DNA of 64,000 bases from Antedon bifida (taxonomy: Eukaryota; Echinodermata; Crinoidea; Comatulida; Antedonidae), in the NCBI GenBank assembly GCA_963402885.1, contig OY727093.1, positions 27,279,409 through 27,343,408 of the forward strand, read 5' to 3'. The translations under genes were made by a program, and so were the position numbers. The notes below the pieces were generated by a model. It made no database searches. It had not been told where the DNA came from and saw nothing but the letters and a program-made list of their open reading frames with translations. The stretch's first letter is position 1; each line of letters opens with the position of its first letter. Below are positions 45,501-56,330 of the stretch, in pieces.

Positions 45501-46011
45501 TATGGAGAAACAGTACTGATAATTGGGTTTCTCAGTGGCATATTCTATTGTTATCTATTTTTCCCCAAAACAATTGTCTTAAATATAAGAAAGCGTTGAA
45601 AATCGTTGTATTATCAAATAAATATTTTGTATTATTTCAGCTTTCCAAGCCACTGCTACTCAAGGAAAGTCAAATGTTCCAGGGTTTCTGCGATTTCTCA
45701 TTGGCATCTATAAAGACATTCCATCACCAATCTTGCCATTAGAAGTTATGACACAGATTTGTGTTCGTCTGGACCCTCTTCGCTCAACAGACTACAATGA
45801 CTGGCGTGGCGTAGCATGTAAGGTTGGCTATGATTGTTACATAGACTGCATCATGAGCATGAGCTTTGTATCCATGATCAATAGTCCTACTATGTGTGTA
45901 ATGCATGGATGGTCTGAGAAAGGTTTGTCATTGGACGATTTTAAGGAGTGTATGATTGAGATGAATCGTCATGATGTTGTACGTATTATTGATGAACATC
46001 TTAACCTGTAA
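33450..46011 (+). CDS. Gene 2: DED-DED-Roc-COR-Death domain paralogue with in-frame stop
   Basis: Exons: 33450 or 33488-33511, 34348-34374, 34823-34846, 35228-35248, 35527-35550, 36096-36110, 36286-36800, 36949-36972, 37133-37289, 38157-38257, 38442-38521, 38691-38778, 39757-39836, 40174-40213, 40939-41120, 41436-41537, 41847-42026, 42338-42601, 43095-43301, 43784-43945, 44169-44480, 44737-44802, 44972-45191, 45641-46011 (TAA). Phases agree at all junctions. Architecture matches gene 1 minus the extra DED-like exon. From the ATG at 36278 the frame would be 1052 residues, but TAG at 43943-43945 ends it at residue 729 inside COR, where gene 1 has CAG. All later exons remain open, so the stop is recent, polymorphic, bypassed, or a sequencing error. 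Function is inferred as for gene 1. Confidence 0.82.
34348..36110 (+). CDS. Gene 2 microexon chain (five exons of 15-27 nt)
   Basis: 34348-34374 (27 nt), 34823-34846 (24), 35228-35248 (21), 35527-35550 (24) and 36096-36110 (15) each lie between a T-rich ACAG/ATAG/TCAG acceptor and a GTAAG or GTAAA donor. All have lengths divisible by three and share one phase. Only in that phase are all five open: VSTSFPEL, EWRSQEL, KEEKFK, QQRKMSE, EQRR with split codons between. The other two frames hit stops in 35228-35248 or 35527-35550. The encoded linker is rich in Glu, Lys, Arg and Gln. Each may be skipped without a frameshift. Confidence 0.7.
35684..35938. repeat. Perfect 91-bp inverted repeat derived from the second DED
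   Basis: Arms 35684-35774 and 35848-35938 are exact reverse complements over 91 bp with a 73-bp spacer that itself holds a 12-bp inverted repeat (35790-35801 and 35803-35814). Segment 35801-35924 matches the second-DED coding sequence of gene 2 at 36572-36695 with two mismatches. It lies in the intron between microexons 35527-35550 and 36096-36110. If transcribed it would fold into a long double-stranded hairpin matching gene 2 mRNA. Confidence 0.9.
36286..36800 (+). CDS. Gene 2 tandem death-effector-like exon
   Basis: A 515-nt exon encodes DEFWSVIDKISSEIAVYDLQ and onwards to HVLTIVRSFG. It aligns end to end with the gene 1 exon at 2980-3500, two residues shorter, with the same phases. The ATG at 36278 overlaps the acceptor exactly as in gene 1 (ATGAGCAG then G). 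The second DED half is the source of the nearby hairpin repeat. Confidence 0.72.
36949..38521 (+). CDS. Gene 2 Roc N-terminal exons with P-loop
   Basis: Exons 36949-36972 (VQLKKLND), 37133-37289 (VPLEVLARGKEANDAFLNAI and LMLVGQERVGKTSLTKA), 38157-38257 (FNATEKVTNGIEASLSCTI) and 38442-38521 (GEARKEYVRTLAERMAHDIW ending KEHE). The last is 12 nt shorter than in gene 1. The P-loop is unchanged, so nucleotide binding is expected. The intron 37290-38156 holds a SINE-like repeat. Confidence 0.82.
37443..38005. repeat. Repeat with ACCTCCGCC inverted ends and tRNA-like part
   Basis: ACCTCCGCC (37445-37453) and GGCGGAGGT (37970-37978) bound about 530 bp of GC-richer sequence ending GGAGTACCCTCTAGTT. 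Two internal copies of a CACAGTTTTCATCCGAAT-like segment (about 37515 and 37655) suggest an internal duplication. On the minus strand, 37793-37857 reads like a tRNA (TGGTGTAATGGTTATGTATC and GGTTCAAAACCC). It is likely a composite SINE or MITE family. Confidence 0.55.
38691..40213 (+). CDS. Gene 2 charged Roc insert exons
   Basis: Exons 38691-38778 (KLKEDGHENKEVGSVARPEE...), 39757-39836 (NERKALNERPDVENVPIEVK...) and 40174-40213 (KFGRKKREYEEEF) mirror gene 1 exons 11442-11532, 11923-12002 and 15081-15126 in order and phase. Sequence identity is lower than in the rest of the gene, as expected for a flexible loop. Confidence 0.68.
39071..39110 (+). repeat. 20-bp tandem duplication
   Basis: TGCCAAACCATTGTCCTGCT occurs twice head to tail (39071-39090 and 39091-39110) in a gene 2 intron. 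Confidence 0.9.
39874..39985 (+). repeat. GTT/GAT trinucleotide microsatellite
   Basis: Imperfect TTG/TTA triplets with some GAT follow gene 2 exon 39757-39836 inside the intron. Confidence 0.75.
40036..40095 (+). repeat. 10-bp tandem repeat
   Basis: About six head-to-tail units of ATACTGTATC or ATACTGTTTC lie in a gene 2 intron. Confidence 0.85.
40939..42026 (+). CDS. Gene 2 Roc exons with G3 and G4 motifs
   Basis: Exon 40939-41120 reads GLTSDIQEEVFELVENILGE and ends LTLSIWDFAGQDLYYITHQ (G3 DFAGQ). Exon 41436-41537 encodes MFLVSRAIYIICFNLCHDL. Exon 41847-42026 carries DHYMTNLDRVVFWAQSIYSH and PPIFIVGTHREILPGN (G4 GTHRE). Lengths match gene 1 apart from 9 nt more in the first. All catalytic motifs are intact. 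Confidence 0.85.
42235..42302 (-). repeat. tRNA-derived SINE-like fragment
   Basis: The reverse complement contains an A-box-like TAGCTTGGTGATTAACGTGC and a B-box-like GGGTTTAATCC at normal tRNA spacing. Acceptor stem pairing is absent, so it is a SINE or pseudogene fragment inside a gene 2 intron. Confidence 0.5.
42338..44802 (+). CDS. Gene 2 COR-region exons with TAG at 43943
   Basis: Exons 42338-42601, 43095-43301, 43784-43945, 44169-44480 and 44737-44802 match gene 1 exons, with COR landmarks HITEVAKNEPYMGERMP, YHDLGNIVYYGERD, LDEEGLLEERLLKRMW and FYVPSLLKKNQGDEM. Exon 42338-42601 ends CAG before a GC donor (GCAAGT), as in gene 1. Exon 43784-43945 ends TCT TTT TAG before GTACAG where gene 1 has TCT ACT CAG before GTAAAG. 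The exon start at 44169 is set by phase and by the equal 312-nt length to gene 1. Confidence 0.82.
43943..43945 (+). other. In-frame TAG at the end of a COR exon
   Basis: The codon before the donor is TAG in gene 2 and CAG (Gln) in gene 1. No other donor in this exon keeps phase 0 without the TAG. Splicing as drawn would truncate the protein before the Death domain and could trigger nonsense-mediated decay. Confidence 0.75.
44972..46011 (+). CDS. Gene 2 Cys/His linker and Death domain exons
   Basis: Exon 44972-45191 reads VLEFIEANLLDIGHKWMKR, CALCNVYPMENVNLHKLKDC and DTSKIRRLF. It joins in phase 1 to 45641-46011, which reads FQATATQGKSNVPGFLRFLI and the Death domain: DWRGVACKVGYDCYIDCI, SPTMCVMHGWSEKGLSLDDF and HDVVRIIDEHL, then TAA. 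A short insert (MSMSFVSMIN region) lengthens the domain relative to gene 1. No DED-like exon lies between 45192 and 45640. Confidence 0.8.
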
Positions 46012-48849
46012 AGATGAATGAACAATGTGAAATGATGAATAACAGTCTACTGTATTTATTCAGAGAGTTATGTAGAATCAATATGAATTCTAAAGAATTT
46101 TATAAAATCAAAGACACAGCTTTTCAAAAATCACCAAGTTCTTTAAACAGAAGCTTAAGTCAAGAGACACATTTCTAAAGAATCCAAATATTAATATTGA
46201 TTTATATATACATTCCGCTTTAATGTTTAAATGTATTGTTCAACTAATATTGTTTGAATATATTGAAATAAGCAATGAAATTAATATGCAAATCTTACAA
46301 ATATTATTATAATTTGTGAAACAATAACGAAACAAAGTACTATAGGCACTGCAGCACTAGGTTGTGAAGATGCAGTGAAAACACATAAGAGAAAATATTT
46401 ATGAGAGTACTAGTTCTGGTTTAATGAAATTAAATCACTTCTTCGGAGCTTGAGATGCCGGTAAAATCCAGAAACTAATTTGCATAACAAACTTTGTTTC
46501 ACAAAAATATCTTCAGTAATAGTTTGTACTTAACTTCGAATAAGGATTTCTTACAAAACATCGTTATTATAACTTAACTAAATCAATCATTCTGTTTAGT
46601 ATTTATTAGATTTCTTTTCAAATAAGAAGCAAATAATACAAGAATCACAATTGTATTTTTCAAGGATATTATCACCGATGATTATTGGTAAGTAAATTTA
46701 TAACCAGCTTTTATGTCTGTAACTTTACATAACCAATGTTTGTGTATAAGTTTATTATCTTATGTGTTACATTACATTAGTTCTACTGTTAGATTAGTTG
46801 CACTTTTATCCTAAATTTGACAACATTTGTTCGTAAACTTTAGCTTTAAAACATACTTTCCAAATTGTTTTAATACAGTATTGTATTTATATATGAACAA
46901 TGCACTTTTTACAGTTTTAACCAGACTAATTGCTTTGTAACGTAACTTCCTGAACATTACGTTTACAATTACTAAGAACTACATAAGGAAGTTCATTACA
47001 TGTAGGCATATGCTGCTACCATCTCGTCAGACGTTAGTGAATTAGCTGTCTGTTTTAAGATCGTCCAATTTTAGGTGTAAATGTAACTGGTATTTAAGTT
47101 TGTAAATGCTACACAAGCCACTTTCAGACACATTGTTTTATTTTTAACCGTCTTACTTTGATTGTTCGATTGAATCTTGGAAAGTAGGTAAGTTATCTTA
47201 CAATCAATGTTTAGAACCATAGGCCTACATAGTGAGTTTCAGATCTACGATGATTAGTTCTCTGGGCCAATATAATCATAGTGATTACACGAGTCAAGGT
47301 TTCGTCGAGTAAATTCGATAACAAGTTATAGACGGCAACGTAAATCGCGCGTAACTCGTCATATCCACATAGCGTATTCGTTCTAGGCTACTCGTTGTCG
47401 CTGATCTAAAACGCATCATTATGCAGTACCTATTTCATCCCATACCAGATCATTCGTCGTGATCGTAGTAAATTAAGGAGACTCGCAAGTTCAATCAAGA
47501 ACGGACATTGTAAGAAATGTCAATTGTACTACATGATGATTATCTAAATTTTAGACGGCGATTTAGCTTAATATGTCTATGAAAGAAATAAATTTCGGCA
47601 TACATGTTGTTTTCTAACTATACTTAATTAAAATTAATTTATTAAATTTACTGTGCTGTAAGCTTGTTTAAATGTTTTTAAACACTTATTCTATACCAGT
47701 ACATATGAACGTTCATTCGTATACCTGAGCTGGAATCAGGTAAACTAAATAAAGTCTGTCTAACACAAAGTGCATGTGTTGATTAAATGAATTAAACTTC
47801 AATCTCTAATTAATCATTAGCAATATTTTTCCGTGGAAAAATGAGATTTTAATTAAACTAGATAGGCGCTTATAGGGGAAGGATCATTATCATTATTTTT
47901 GGGTTGATATAAATAAATAATTGTCATTGTAGTACTTGTACAAACAATCATCATGTACCTATTGTATAAATACACTTCAATTGAGCATATTTTCTTTCTT
48001 TTTCTTTTCCTTTGAGCACAACAATGCTTAAAACAAGTACGTTGTTATTTCTTGTCCATTTTAGTTAAAAATTCCATTAAATTCATCCACATTATTAGTA
48101 AATATATTGCTATCTCGTCAAATCAGATTTAATACGGTAAGTAATTAAATGCTCAACTAATTAAGCTCAACATGTTCTTAAAACGTGTAACATTGAAAGT
48201 AAATAAACTATGAATGTATGGGGAATACGTTAATATTATTGTTCAAAAAAGCTAGGTTGTTTCTTTTCTTATTTATTCGACCAACAGTTTCCTAAAATTA
48301 TAAATCATGTGTTTATACTTGATGTATGTACAGATATCATTCCATAAATTAATTTTCATATACCTACTTCTGTATATCCCGTCATCGTGTAAAGTTTTAG
48401 ATAGCTTAAGAAATGTTTGCAGGAATGAGTAGTGTAAGGTAGCATATATTGCAGTTAAATAATACTTTTCAAAGTGAAAATCCCAATCTTCTCCAACGTA
48501 GTATATTGCTTGTCAATGTTGTATTGTTGTAGAATGAACCCTAGAAACTTGCTTCCTGCCAACAAGACCAATAAGCTGATTACAATTGCTATTATGAACT
48601 TATAAGGAAGTTCAACTTAACCTTCAAAGGTAAATGGCACAATATAAACCTATTATTGCCTACCTAATCTTTTACAATCATCCTCTTCCTCCTCCTTTCC
48701 CGTGATACCGAATATTCCTGTTCAGGTCCCAGTTTGTAGGGGGTCGAAACAGATGGGAACACTATAGACTATGATATTCATTTCTTTTTAGTGATTTTTT
48801 TTTTATTTAATGTGAATTTGATAGGTTGATATTTGACAAAAGGAAAATT
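46012..48849. other. Gene 2 downstream spacer
   Basis: The first few hundred bases are probably the gene 2 3' UTR. A donor-like GGAAAGTAGGTAAGT near 47185 and an AATAAA near 47749 are visible, but no supported exon goes with them. Nothing else recognisable. Confidence 0.5.
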
Positions 48850-49321
48850 AGAATGATTCGATCAGTTTGTTAATGTTTTCAATATGTTAGCCCTGCTTTT
48901 AATAACAATCCGTTTCGGATCGACTTCATAATGATGGTTTAATGTTGTTTGTTCACAAAGTAATGTGTATGAATTTAAAAAAGTATACGAGCAAATATTA
49001 ATATGTTTAATTAACATTTGTTTTAAGGCTCTAATAGCTCCTGGAAAGAAACTATTTGTAAATCGTGCCTTATTGACCTTAATAGAACGAAATCGCCGAC
49101 CGCTGCGCATCAACTGGAACATACTAGAGGCCGGATGAAATTGATCATCTTTGATAGCCACTGCCTTTTTCAGTAGACGATCCGAAAAAAATGTTTTCCA
49201 AAGGCAATTGTGCAGATCCAATTATACGCGATGCGGTCTTGACTATTCTATTTAGGTCACGCTTTTCATTTTCGGTAGCGCTACGTAACACTCTCTATAA
49301 CTGACCTATAGAAGGACGACA
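48850..49321 (-). mobile_element. L2-like LINE C-terminal remnant
   Basis: On the minus strand, 49221-48862 encodes SGRRFRSIKVNKARFTNSFF followed by PGAIRAL, a hallmark C-terminal segment of L2/Rex-type ORF2. In another frame just upstream, RDLNRIVKTASRIIG is recognisable, so at least one frameshift separates the pieces. The rest of the element is missing. Confidence 0.72.
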
Positions 49322-52300
49322 GGAATGATTCATGATTATAATATAATTATTGAATTATTGAAAGTAATTTACTAAAGTAATTTACTAAAAATGTCAGGTC
49401 AATTTTGATAAATAGCAGTTTTTAAAGTCCTCACTCGCTTTGATGTTACGCTATAGGCCTAGGCAGCCAAGCAACATGCTTCGCTCAAATTTACCGCAAT
49501 CATATTTTGGACGGCGCCCTCAATATTAAAAACAGATTGTTACTGGCTTACGAAAACGAATACGTGTGCGTGAGGTATCCGTTTCCGTTATCGTATTCGT
49601 AAGGTTGCGAAACCTCTCTAGTTATAAATTACCTGTTATGCTTTTATTCATGCGTTGAGTGGTTAGTTTGTTACGTCATATTTTGTAATAGGCTAATTGT
49701 CATATTTGTTTTGTGTAAAACAATTTTCGTATTTTGTAGGCCAAATTACCTCTCGTAATTTTGTATCAAACCTATTTTAAAACAAATTTGTGCTATCGAC
49801 TGGTGCATAGCCGCGTGGAGCGTCGTGAAATTGAGTGACATTGAGTCGCCGTGCCGGAACAGGTGTGAAAGACCCTTTACTTCGGCCACTCGCACATATT
49901 AACTAAGTATATATCTTATTCTTATCTGTCAATATTTGATTTCATAACATTAAATGACGCAGTTTCTACACAGACACTTTCCAGATTACAAAACTTGTGT
50001 TTGTATGTCAAGGGAGTCACGGACAGACCATAAAACTAGTATCCCTTTTTTCTCAATACACATATGATAATACTTTCATCGAGTTTTGATGATAAATTTG
50101 ATTAGAGTGTCTAATGGCCGGCTACATTTTTGCTTTGAGAATTGTGTAATATATGTATTGATCTACATCTGTAAGACAAATGGGAAACTTAATAATAAAA
50201 AGAAATATATAAAGAAATGTATGTATATCATATATTATACAATTAATTTCCAGAATATCACCCGGGCGGTTCAGAATAATGTTTTTCACCTGTGGTGTTT
50301 ATATTATCATTATGTATATGCAAAAAAAACAAAAAAAGAGAAGCAAGAACCAATTGATTATAAAGAAATGTATTTATTCAACATTGACGGACGTTTTAGT
50401 CGGTCGTCCCCCCACCAAATAATGATACCTTTTGTTGTTCTTTTATTTGTTTTTTTAATTGTACTTGTACTACAGTATGTTGATGATGATTTTTGTCGAA
50501 ATAAATTGGGTCTGTCGATATTATTTCAATCTGACCATCTCCTATAAAATAACATTTTTTGTTAATATATTGGCCAACAAAAAATGGGTTTAAAACGAAT
50601 GATATTGTTCAAATTGTGAGTCAGTTTAAACTAACAGTATTTAAAGCAAAATGAATTTGCCATATATGTTGTTTTTATTTTTTCTTTCAATATTTGATCT
50701 ACCATAGCAATAAACGACAAAGTTTCATCACTGATTATTTCGCGATTACATACATAACCTGTCAATCTAGGGATACACCATAAAGACGTCTCTTCTTGAA
50801 TTCTATTCTATCTATGGCGAAATTTTTGCTTTGAGTATGAATATGAAAACTAGGTAAGTAGTTTTATATGGTACATAACATATAATATTCTATCTCTAGT
50901 ACAAAACACAAGTTTACTATTACCTGTTCATTATCTAATAAGATTAAATCTATTTACCTTTGACAGCATAATTTCTGCAATGATGCCGCACTTTTAACTG
51001 TTTTTGTTATTGGTTGCTATTGTGTGCAACAGTTTTTAAAATTATTTTACAGTTGCACAATGTTTTAAACATACTTTGTCGTATGTATAACACATGCTAT
51101 CATCTTTAAACACGAACAGTAGGTTTGTCTTTAGGCCTAATAGTCTAAAAATGTTTTAAAAGTATAAATTAAATATTTTCCGTTTAGTAGCATTACGTAT
51201 GTAAAATAGTAATACCAGATATTAATTGGTCATTACAGTTTGTTTTATGTACCCAAAAATCCGGGCGATTTCCGCTAAACGGCACGAAATCACCAAAAAA
51301 CAGCTATTTTTTAAAGGTTTTTTCAATGTAACTTTGTTATTAATTGACCGATTTTTATGGCTGTTTCGACATTGTAATGCCTAATTAAGTACCTACGATG
51401 TCATGTTATTTTTAATTTAAAAAAACTTAAAACGTCGTCGGCATTGATTTTTAAAGTTAGACGATTTGAAAATTGCCCTGTGTTAAAGAATAGGCTTGTT
51501 TTGCCAATTTGTTGAGATCTTTACAAAAACGTTCATAACGTTTGACCTAGTTATCCAATGATATTGGCTGTTCCACCATGCAAAAGCTAATCAATCAAGC
51601 TTTCTAATGACCTAAAGTAAAATGTGATTGGTTCAGATACTTCGTCGGCACAGCCCCTTTTTTTGAAGCAGTGTTTTGGTTTGTCAGTGACCGGCTAGTG
51701 TTAAAGGATATGCGAAAATTTTCGAAGTCGTCCAACCTTTCATGAGCAGTCAGAACGTAACGTTAAAACTAAAATTACAGTTGCTGAAAAACTACTTATC
51801 CAAAACGCTTTATTTTTTCACGAAAGTTAAGAGTTATTATCCCTTATTTGTAATATGTAAATGTATTTAAGATAAGGGAACAGGATTTTTTATATAAGTA
51901 GTTTTAAAACACTTGGTTTATTTGAAAACCACCAGCGTGGTTTTGCCGTATTGGCCGGACTCGTCCATTTTACTAATAGGAAAAGGATTGTAGCACAAAA
52001 CGTTGAATTTGACCTATATGGTTTCCATTTCTGTTTTATAATGTCAAATTAATATTATATTATTAGTATCTCTATGTAATATATAATATATTCATATTGT
52101 ACTAGTTAGCATCTACATACCGTTATACTGCACTTTAAATTTGTTTTGGTGATTTTTCAATGAATTGTATACACATGGAGTTGGTATACCATTGGTTCTA
52201 CTAAAATTATTATTACTTTTATTTGTTTGTGCAATATTTGAAGATTGCTACAAAAATAGAAATAATTTAAATATAATATATTTAACAGATTAAGTGTACG

Positions 52301-52898
52301 CACTATGCCTATGATTAGATTACCTATCGGGCGTAGTTCAGTATGATATTCTATTATTACCTTCTGTATCAGCCTCAGCCCTTTTAGGCTTTTCTACACA
52401 ATACTTATTGTTAATGTACCATAGTTATTTAAAGGGGAGTAGTCTCCTAATAAATAGTTCTTAGCACTCTATCATTGTTCTTTTGTACCTATTGTATGGT
52501 TTTGTTTTCTTTTATTAAAAACCTTTGTTAACTGTCTGAAAGTTACCTCCTAGTAAAGTGGAACGACCCAACATGGTTAATTAAACACCACTGTGTTAGG
52601 GAGCAGATTGAGATCAACTGATAAGAGCCTGACGCACTAAAATTAAATAGGCCCAAAAAACAAAACAAATTGTAATGTGTGCTATAATTATTATAAAAGA
52701 CATATGTTGAGTACTATATTATATACACAGGGTTTCTAATAAAAAAATGTTTCTAGTGTGTCTGATTGTAATTTAGAAATAAATACGGGCCAGATAAAAA
52801 GCATGTAGGGTCGGAAACTCATGGCTTTTAAGGATATTAACAGTGTTTTCCCTTTTATCTGTACCGTAGCTCTTTCGTGAGCCGTATGAAGTGGAACC
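49322..52898. other. Spacer upstream of gene 3
   Basis: About 3.6 kb without a supported gene. A 153-codon frame at 50086-50547 has low-complexity, membrane-like composition and no homologue in the window; it is probably chance. The last hundred or so bases should include the gene 3 promoter and 5' UTR, but no clear TATA box was identified. Confidence 0.5.
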
Positions 52899-55736
52899 AT
52901 GGCATCTAATTTTGAAAACCCGGAAAAAAGGTAATACTATTCGTATCATATTTAATAATAGAAATAAATAATAAGTATGCACAAGCTGTATCTCAATTAT
53001 TGCTTCAAAATGTCATTTTTGGTGACACAAGGTGACAGCAGATAATTAAAATTGAATTTAAATAAGCAAATTTAACAAACAGTAGCCCTTCTATTCAATA
53101 AAGGTACGGCTTACTACTGAATACCAATTTCACAAACAGTAGCTTTTCTGAACATAATTGTATTATTTCACTTCATTAATAATAATAATAATAATAAATA
53201 CTATTTTATTAGGATGGTCCATCCAGCCGAAACATTTTAAGCATATTGCTACACTATTGCACATTTTCAAACGTTCATTATAATAGTAAATTACTAGATT
53301 TATCTTGATGACATGACTAGTATTATTATTTATTGCAAGGTCTGATATTTTGTTTAACTAACAGAAAACAATTTATATACAAATAAATAGCATCAAACAT
53401 ATATGATGAATTCTACCGACATTTAGAGACAATGAACTGATTTCCAATCAATAATAGAGCAAGAAAATGTAAATAATTAATACAGCACTATTCATAACAT
53501 TTATGTAAACATAATGAAACTTATATATTCTTTTTTTACAGTGACTCAGACGATTCAATGTAAGTATAAACTTAAACCAGTAAAATTAATAATAAAATCA
53601 TAATGTGTCAGTATCATGTACTATTAGTATGGTACTGTAAAGTAGTAAAGTACAATGAAATATTATAAGATGATGAATAAACTTGCATGTTATGACCAAG
53701 ACAAATCATCCAAAATCAAAATGCATATAACCCTCACTATTACGTCTATGTCACACTTTCCTTAACTCATCCCTTGTATATATAATACTTCTTTTTAAAC
53801 GATTTAAATTTTGTTTAAATTAAAATGACTTGCCACACATATTTTGTAGACACACTGCTTATAGGTCAGGAATTGTCTATTGAATTATATACATACTGCG
53901 TTAATTTAGATTGTGATATTTATATACCACTAGCAGTTATCAGTCCACTGGACGGGCACCATCTTATAATTATTTTAAGATTCGGGAATCAAAGATAGTA
54001 CAGTAATATTATAGTTATACAGTATACACAAATCTGTAAATGGATGTATAGCGCACATCATTATACTGTATTCGTCTTTATATTTCAGTGTCTATTTTAT
54101 TTAATTCTAAAAGCAAGCAATTTTAAATGGACATTTGCAGAGTCATCGCAAATAATAATAGTGCTCACTGTAAAATGAATGAAAAAACATGCAATGTCAA
54201 AAAAAACAGAATCTCGTTAATTAATATTAATATTAATGTTTAATATACATCTGTATCTTTGTTCTTGTTTTGTTTGTGTAAATATATTAAAATAATAGAC
54301 GTTTATTAATTAATATTATTGTGTCAGTTATTATTATTATAAGTTTGGTATAGGACATAATACTGCATTTCATAGTCGTCTGGTAAATTGTCATGTTTTG
54401 TAAAAGCTTCCAAAGTATGTTTTGCCATTTCCGACTGGCGAATTATATGTACTGCGTTAATTTAGATTGTGTTATTTATATACCATAATATACTATAAAA
54501 TAATAATGAAACTTATATATTTTTTACAGTGCCTCCTCAGACGATTCAAGGTAAGTATAAAACTTAAATCAGTAAAATTAATAATCAAATCATAATGTGT
54601 CAGTAGCATGTACTAAATAGTAAATGTGCTACTGTAAATTAGTATACAGTGTATGTTATGACCAAGGCAAAGCATCCAAAATCAAAATGCATTTAAACAT
54701 TAATCCCTCACTATTATTTTGTTTAACTCATCCCTTGTATATAATATTTCTTTTAAACGAATTAAATTTTATTTAAATCAAAATTACTTGACACACAAAT
54801 TTTGTAAACACACTGTTTATAGGTCAGGAATGTCTATTGAATTTTATATACTGCGTTAATTTAGATTGTGATATTTAGCCTATAATATCAAAAAAGAAAA
54901 CTATTTAGAGAATAATTGAGACTCATTTTTTGACAAGTTTCTCTTTCGGATGTATTTTCCAGGGTGCTAATCCTGTATATATAATACTTCTTTTTAAACG
55001 ATTTAAATTTTGTTTAAATTAAAATGACTTGACACACATATTTGTAGACACACTGCTTATAGGTCAGGAATTGTCTATTGAAGTGTATACATAATGCGTT
55101 AATTTAGATTGTGATATTTATATACCACTAGCAGTTATCAGTCCACTGGACGGGCACCATCTTATAATTATTTTAAGATTCGGGAATCAAAGATAGTACA
55201 GTAATATTATAGTAATACAGTATACACAAATCTGTAAATGGATGTATAGCGCACAGCATTATACTGTATTCGTCTTTATATTTCAGTGTCTATTTTATTT
55301 AATTCTAAAAGCAAGCAATTTTAAATGGACATTTGCAGAGTCATCGCAAATAATAATAGTGCTCAATGTAAAATGAATGTTTGAAAAAACATGCAGTCAC
55401 AAAAAACAGAATCTCGTTAATATTAATATACATCTGTATCTTTGTTCTTGTTTTGTTTGTGTAAATATATTAAAATAATAGACGTTTATTAATTAATATT
55501 ATTATGTCAGTTATTATTATTATAAGTTTGGTATAGGACATAATACTGCATTTCATAGTCGTCTGGTAAATTGTCATGTTTTGTAAAAGCTTCCAAAGTA
55601 TGTTTTGCCATTTCCGACTGGCGAATTATATGTACTGCGTTAATTTAGATTGTATTATTTATATACCATAATATACTATAAAATAATAATGAAACTTATA
55701 TATTTTTTACAGTGCCTCCTCATACGATTTAAGAAG
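52899..55736 (+). CDS. Gene 3: start of a third paralogue, microexon chain only (partial)
   Basis: Exon 52899-52930 starts with ATG in a good context (GAACCATGG) and encodes MASNFENPEK plus AG before GTAATA. Microexons 53542-53559 (18 nt, DSDDS), 54530-54550 (21 nt, ASSDDS) and 55713-55736 (24 nt, ASSYDLR) follow, each after TTTTTACAG and before GTAAGTAT. The start exon ends two bases into a codon, exactly the phase all the microexons need. The acidic Ser/Asp repeats come from tandem duplication of an exon-intron unit. The relation to genes 1 and 2 rests on homologous introns, shared phase and the start-exon similarity to 33450. DED and Roc exons would lie beyond 64000. Confidence 0.55.
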
Positions 55737-56330
55737 GTAAGTATAAAACTTAAATCAGTAAAATTAATAATCAAATCATAATGTGTCAGTAGCATGTACT
55801 AAATAGTAAATGTGCTACTGTAAATTAGTATACAGTGTATGTTATGACCAAGGCAAAGCATCCAAAATCAAAATGCATTTAAACATTAATCCCTCACTAT
55901 TATTTTGTTTAACTCATACCTTGTATATAATATTTCTTTTAAAGGAATTAAATTTTATTTAAATTAAAATTACTTGACACACAAATGTTGTAAACACACT
56001 GTTTATAGGTCAGGAATGTCTATTGAATTATATGGACTGCGTTAATTTAGATTGTGATATTTAGCCTATAATATCAAAAACTATTTAGAGAATAATTGAG
56101 ACTCTTTTTGTGACAAGTTTCTCTTTCGGATGTATTTTCCAGGGTGCTAATCCTGTATATATAATACTTCTTTTAAACAGTTTAAATTTTGTTTAAATTA
56201 AAATGACTTGACACACACATTGTAGACACACTGCTTATATATTACATTATATCTGCGTTAATTTAGATTTTGCTATTTAGCCTAGGCCTATATACCATAA
56301 TACCATAACATAATGATGAAACTTTAAATA
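53420..56330 (+). repeat. Tandem exon-intron units of about 1.0-1.2 kb
   Basis: The blocks around 53542, 54530 and 55713 repeat each other along most of their length: ACTTAAATCAGTAAAATTAA after the exon, CTCACTATTA, the TTATAGGTCAGGAAT segment, GCAAGCAATTTTAAATGGAC, and CATTTCCGACTGGCGAATTA before the exon. Spacing between exons is 988 and 1183 bp. A decayed further copy lies to the right, to about 56330. Confidence 0.85.

Noticed and set aside
50086-50547. 153-codon plus-strand frame with membrane-like segments
   Set aside because: Composition is that of AT-rich noncoding DNA, there is no recognisable domain, splice context or second copy, and the start context is poor.
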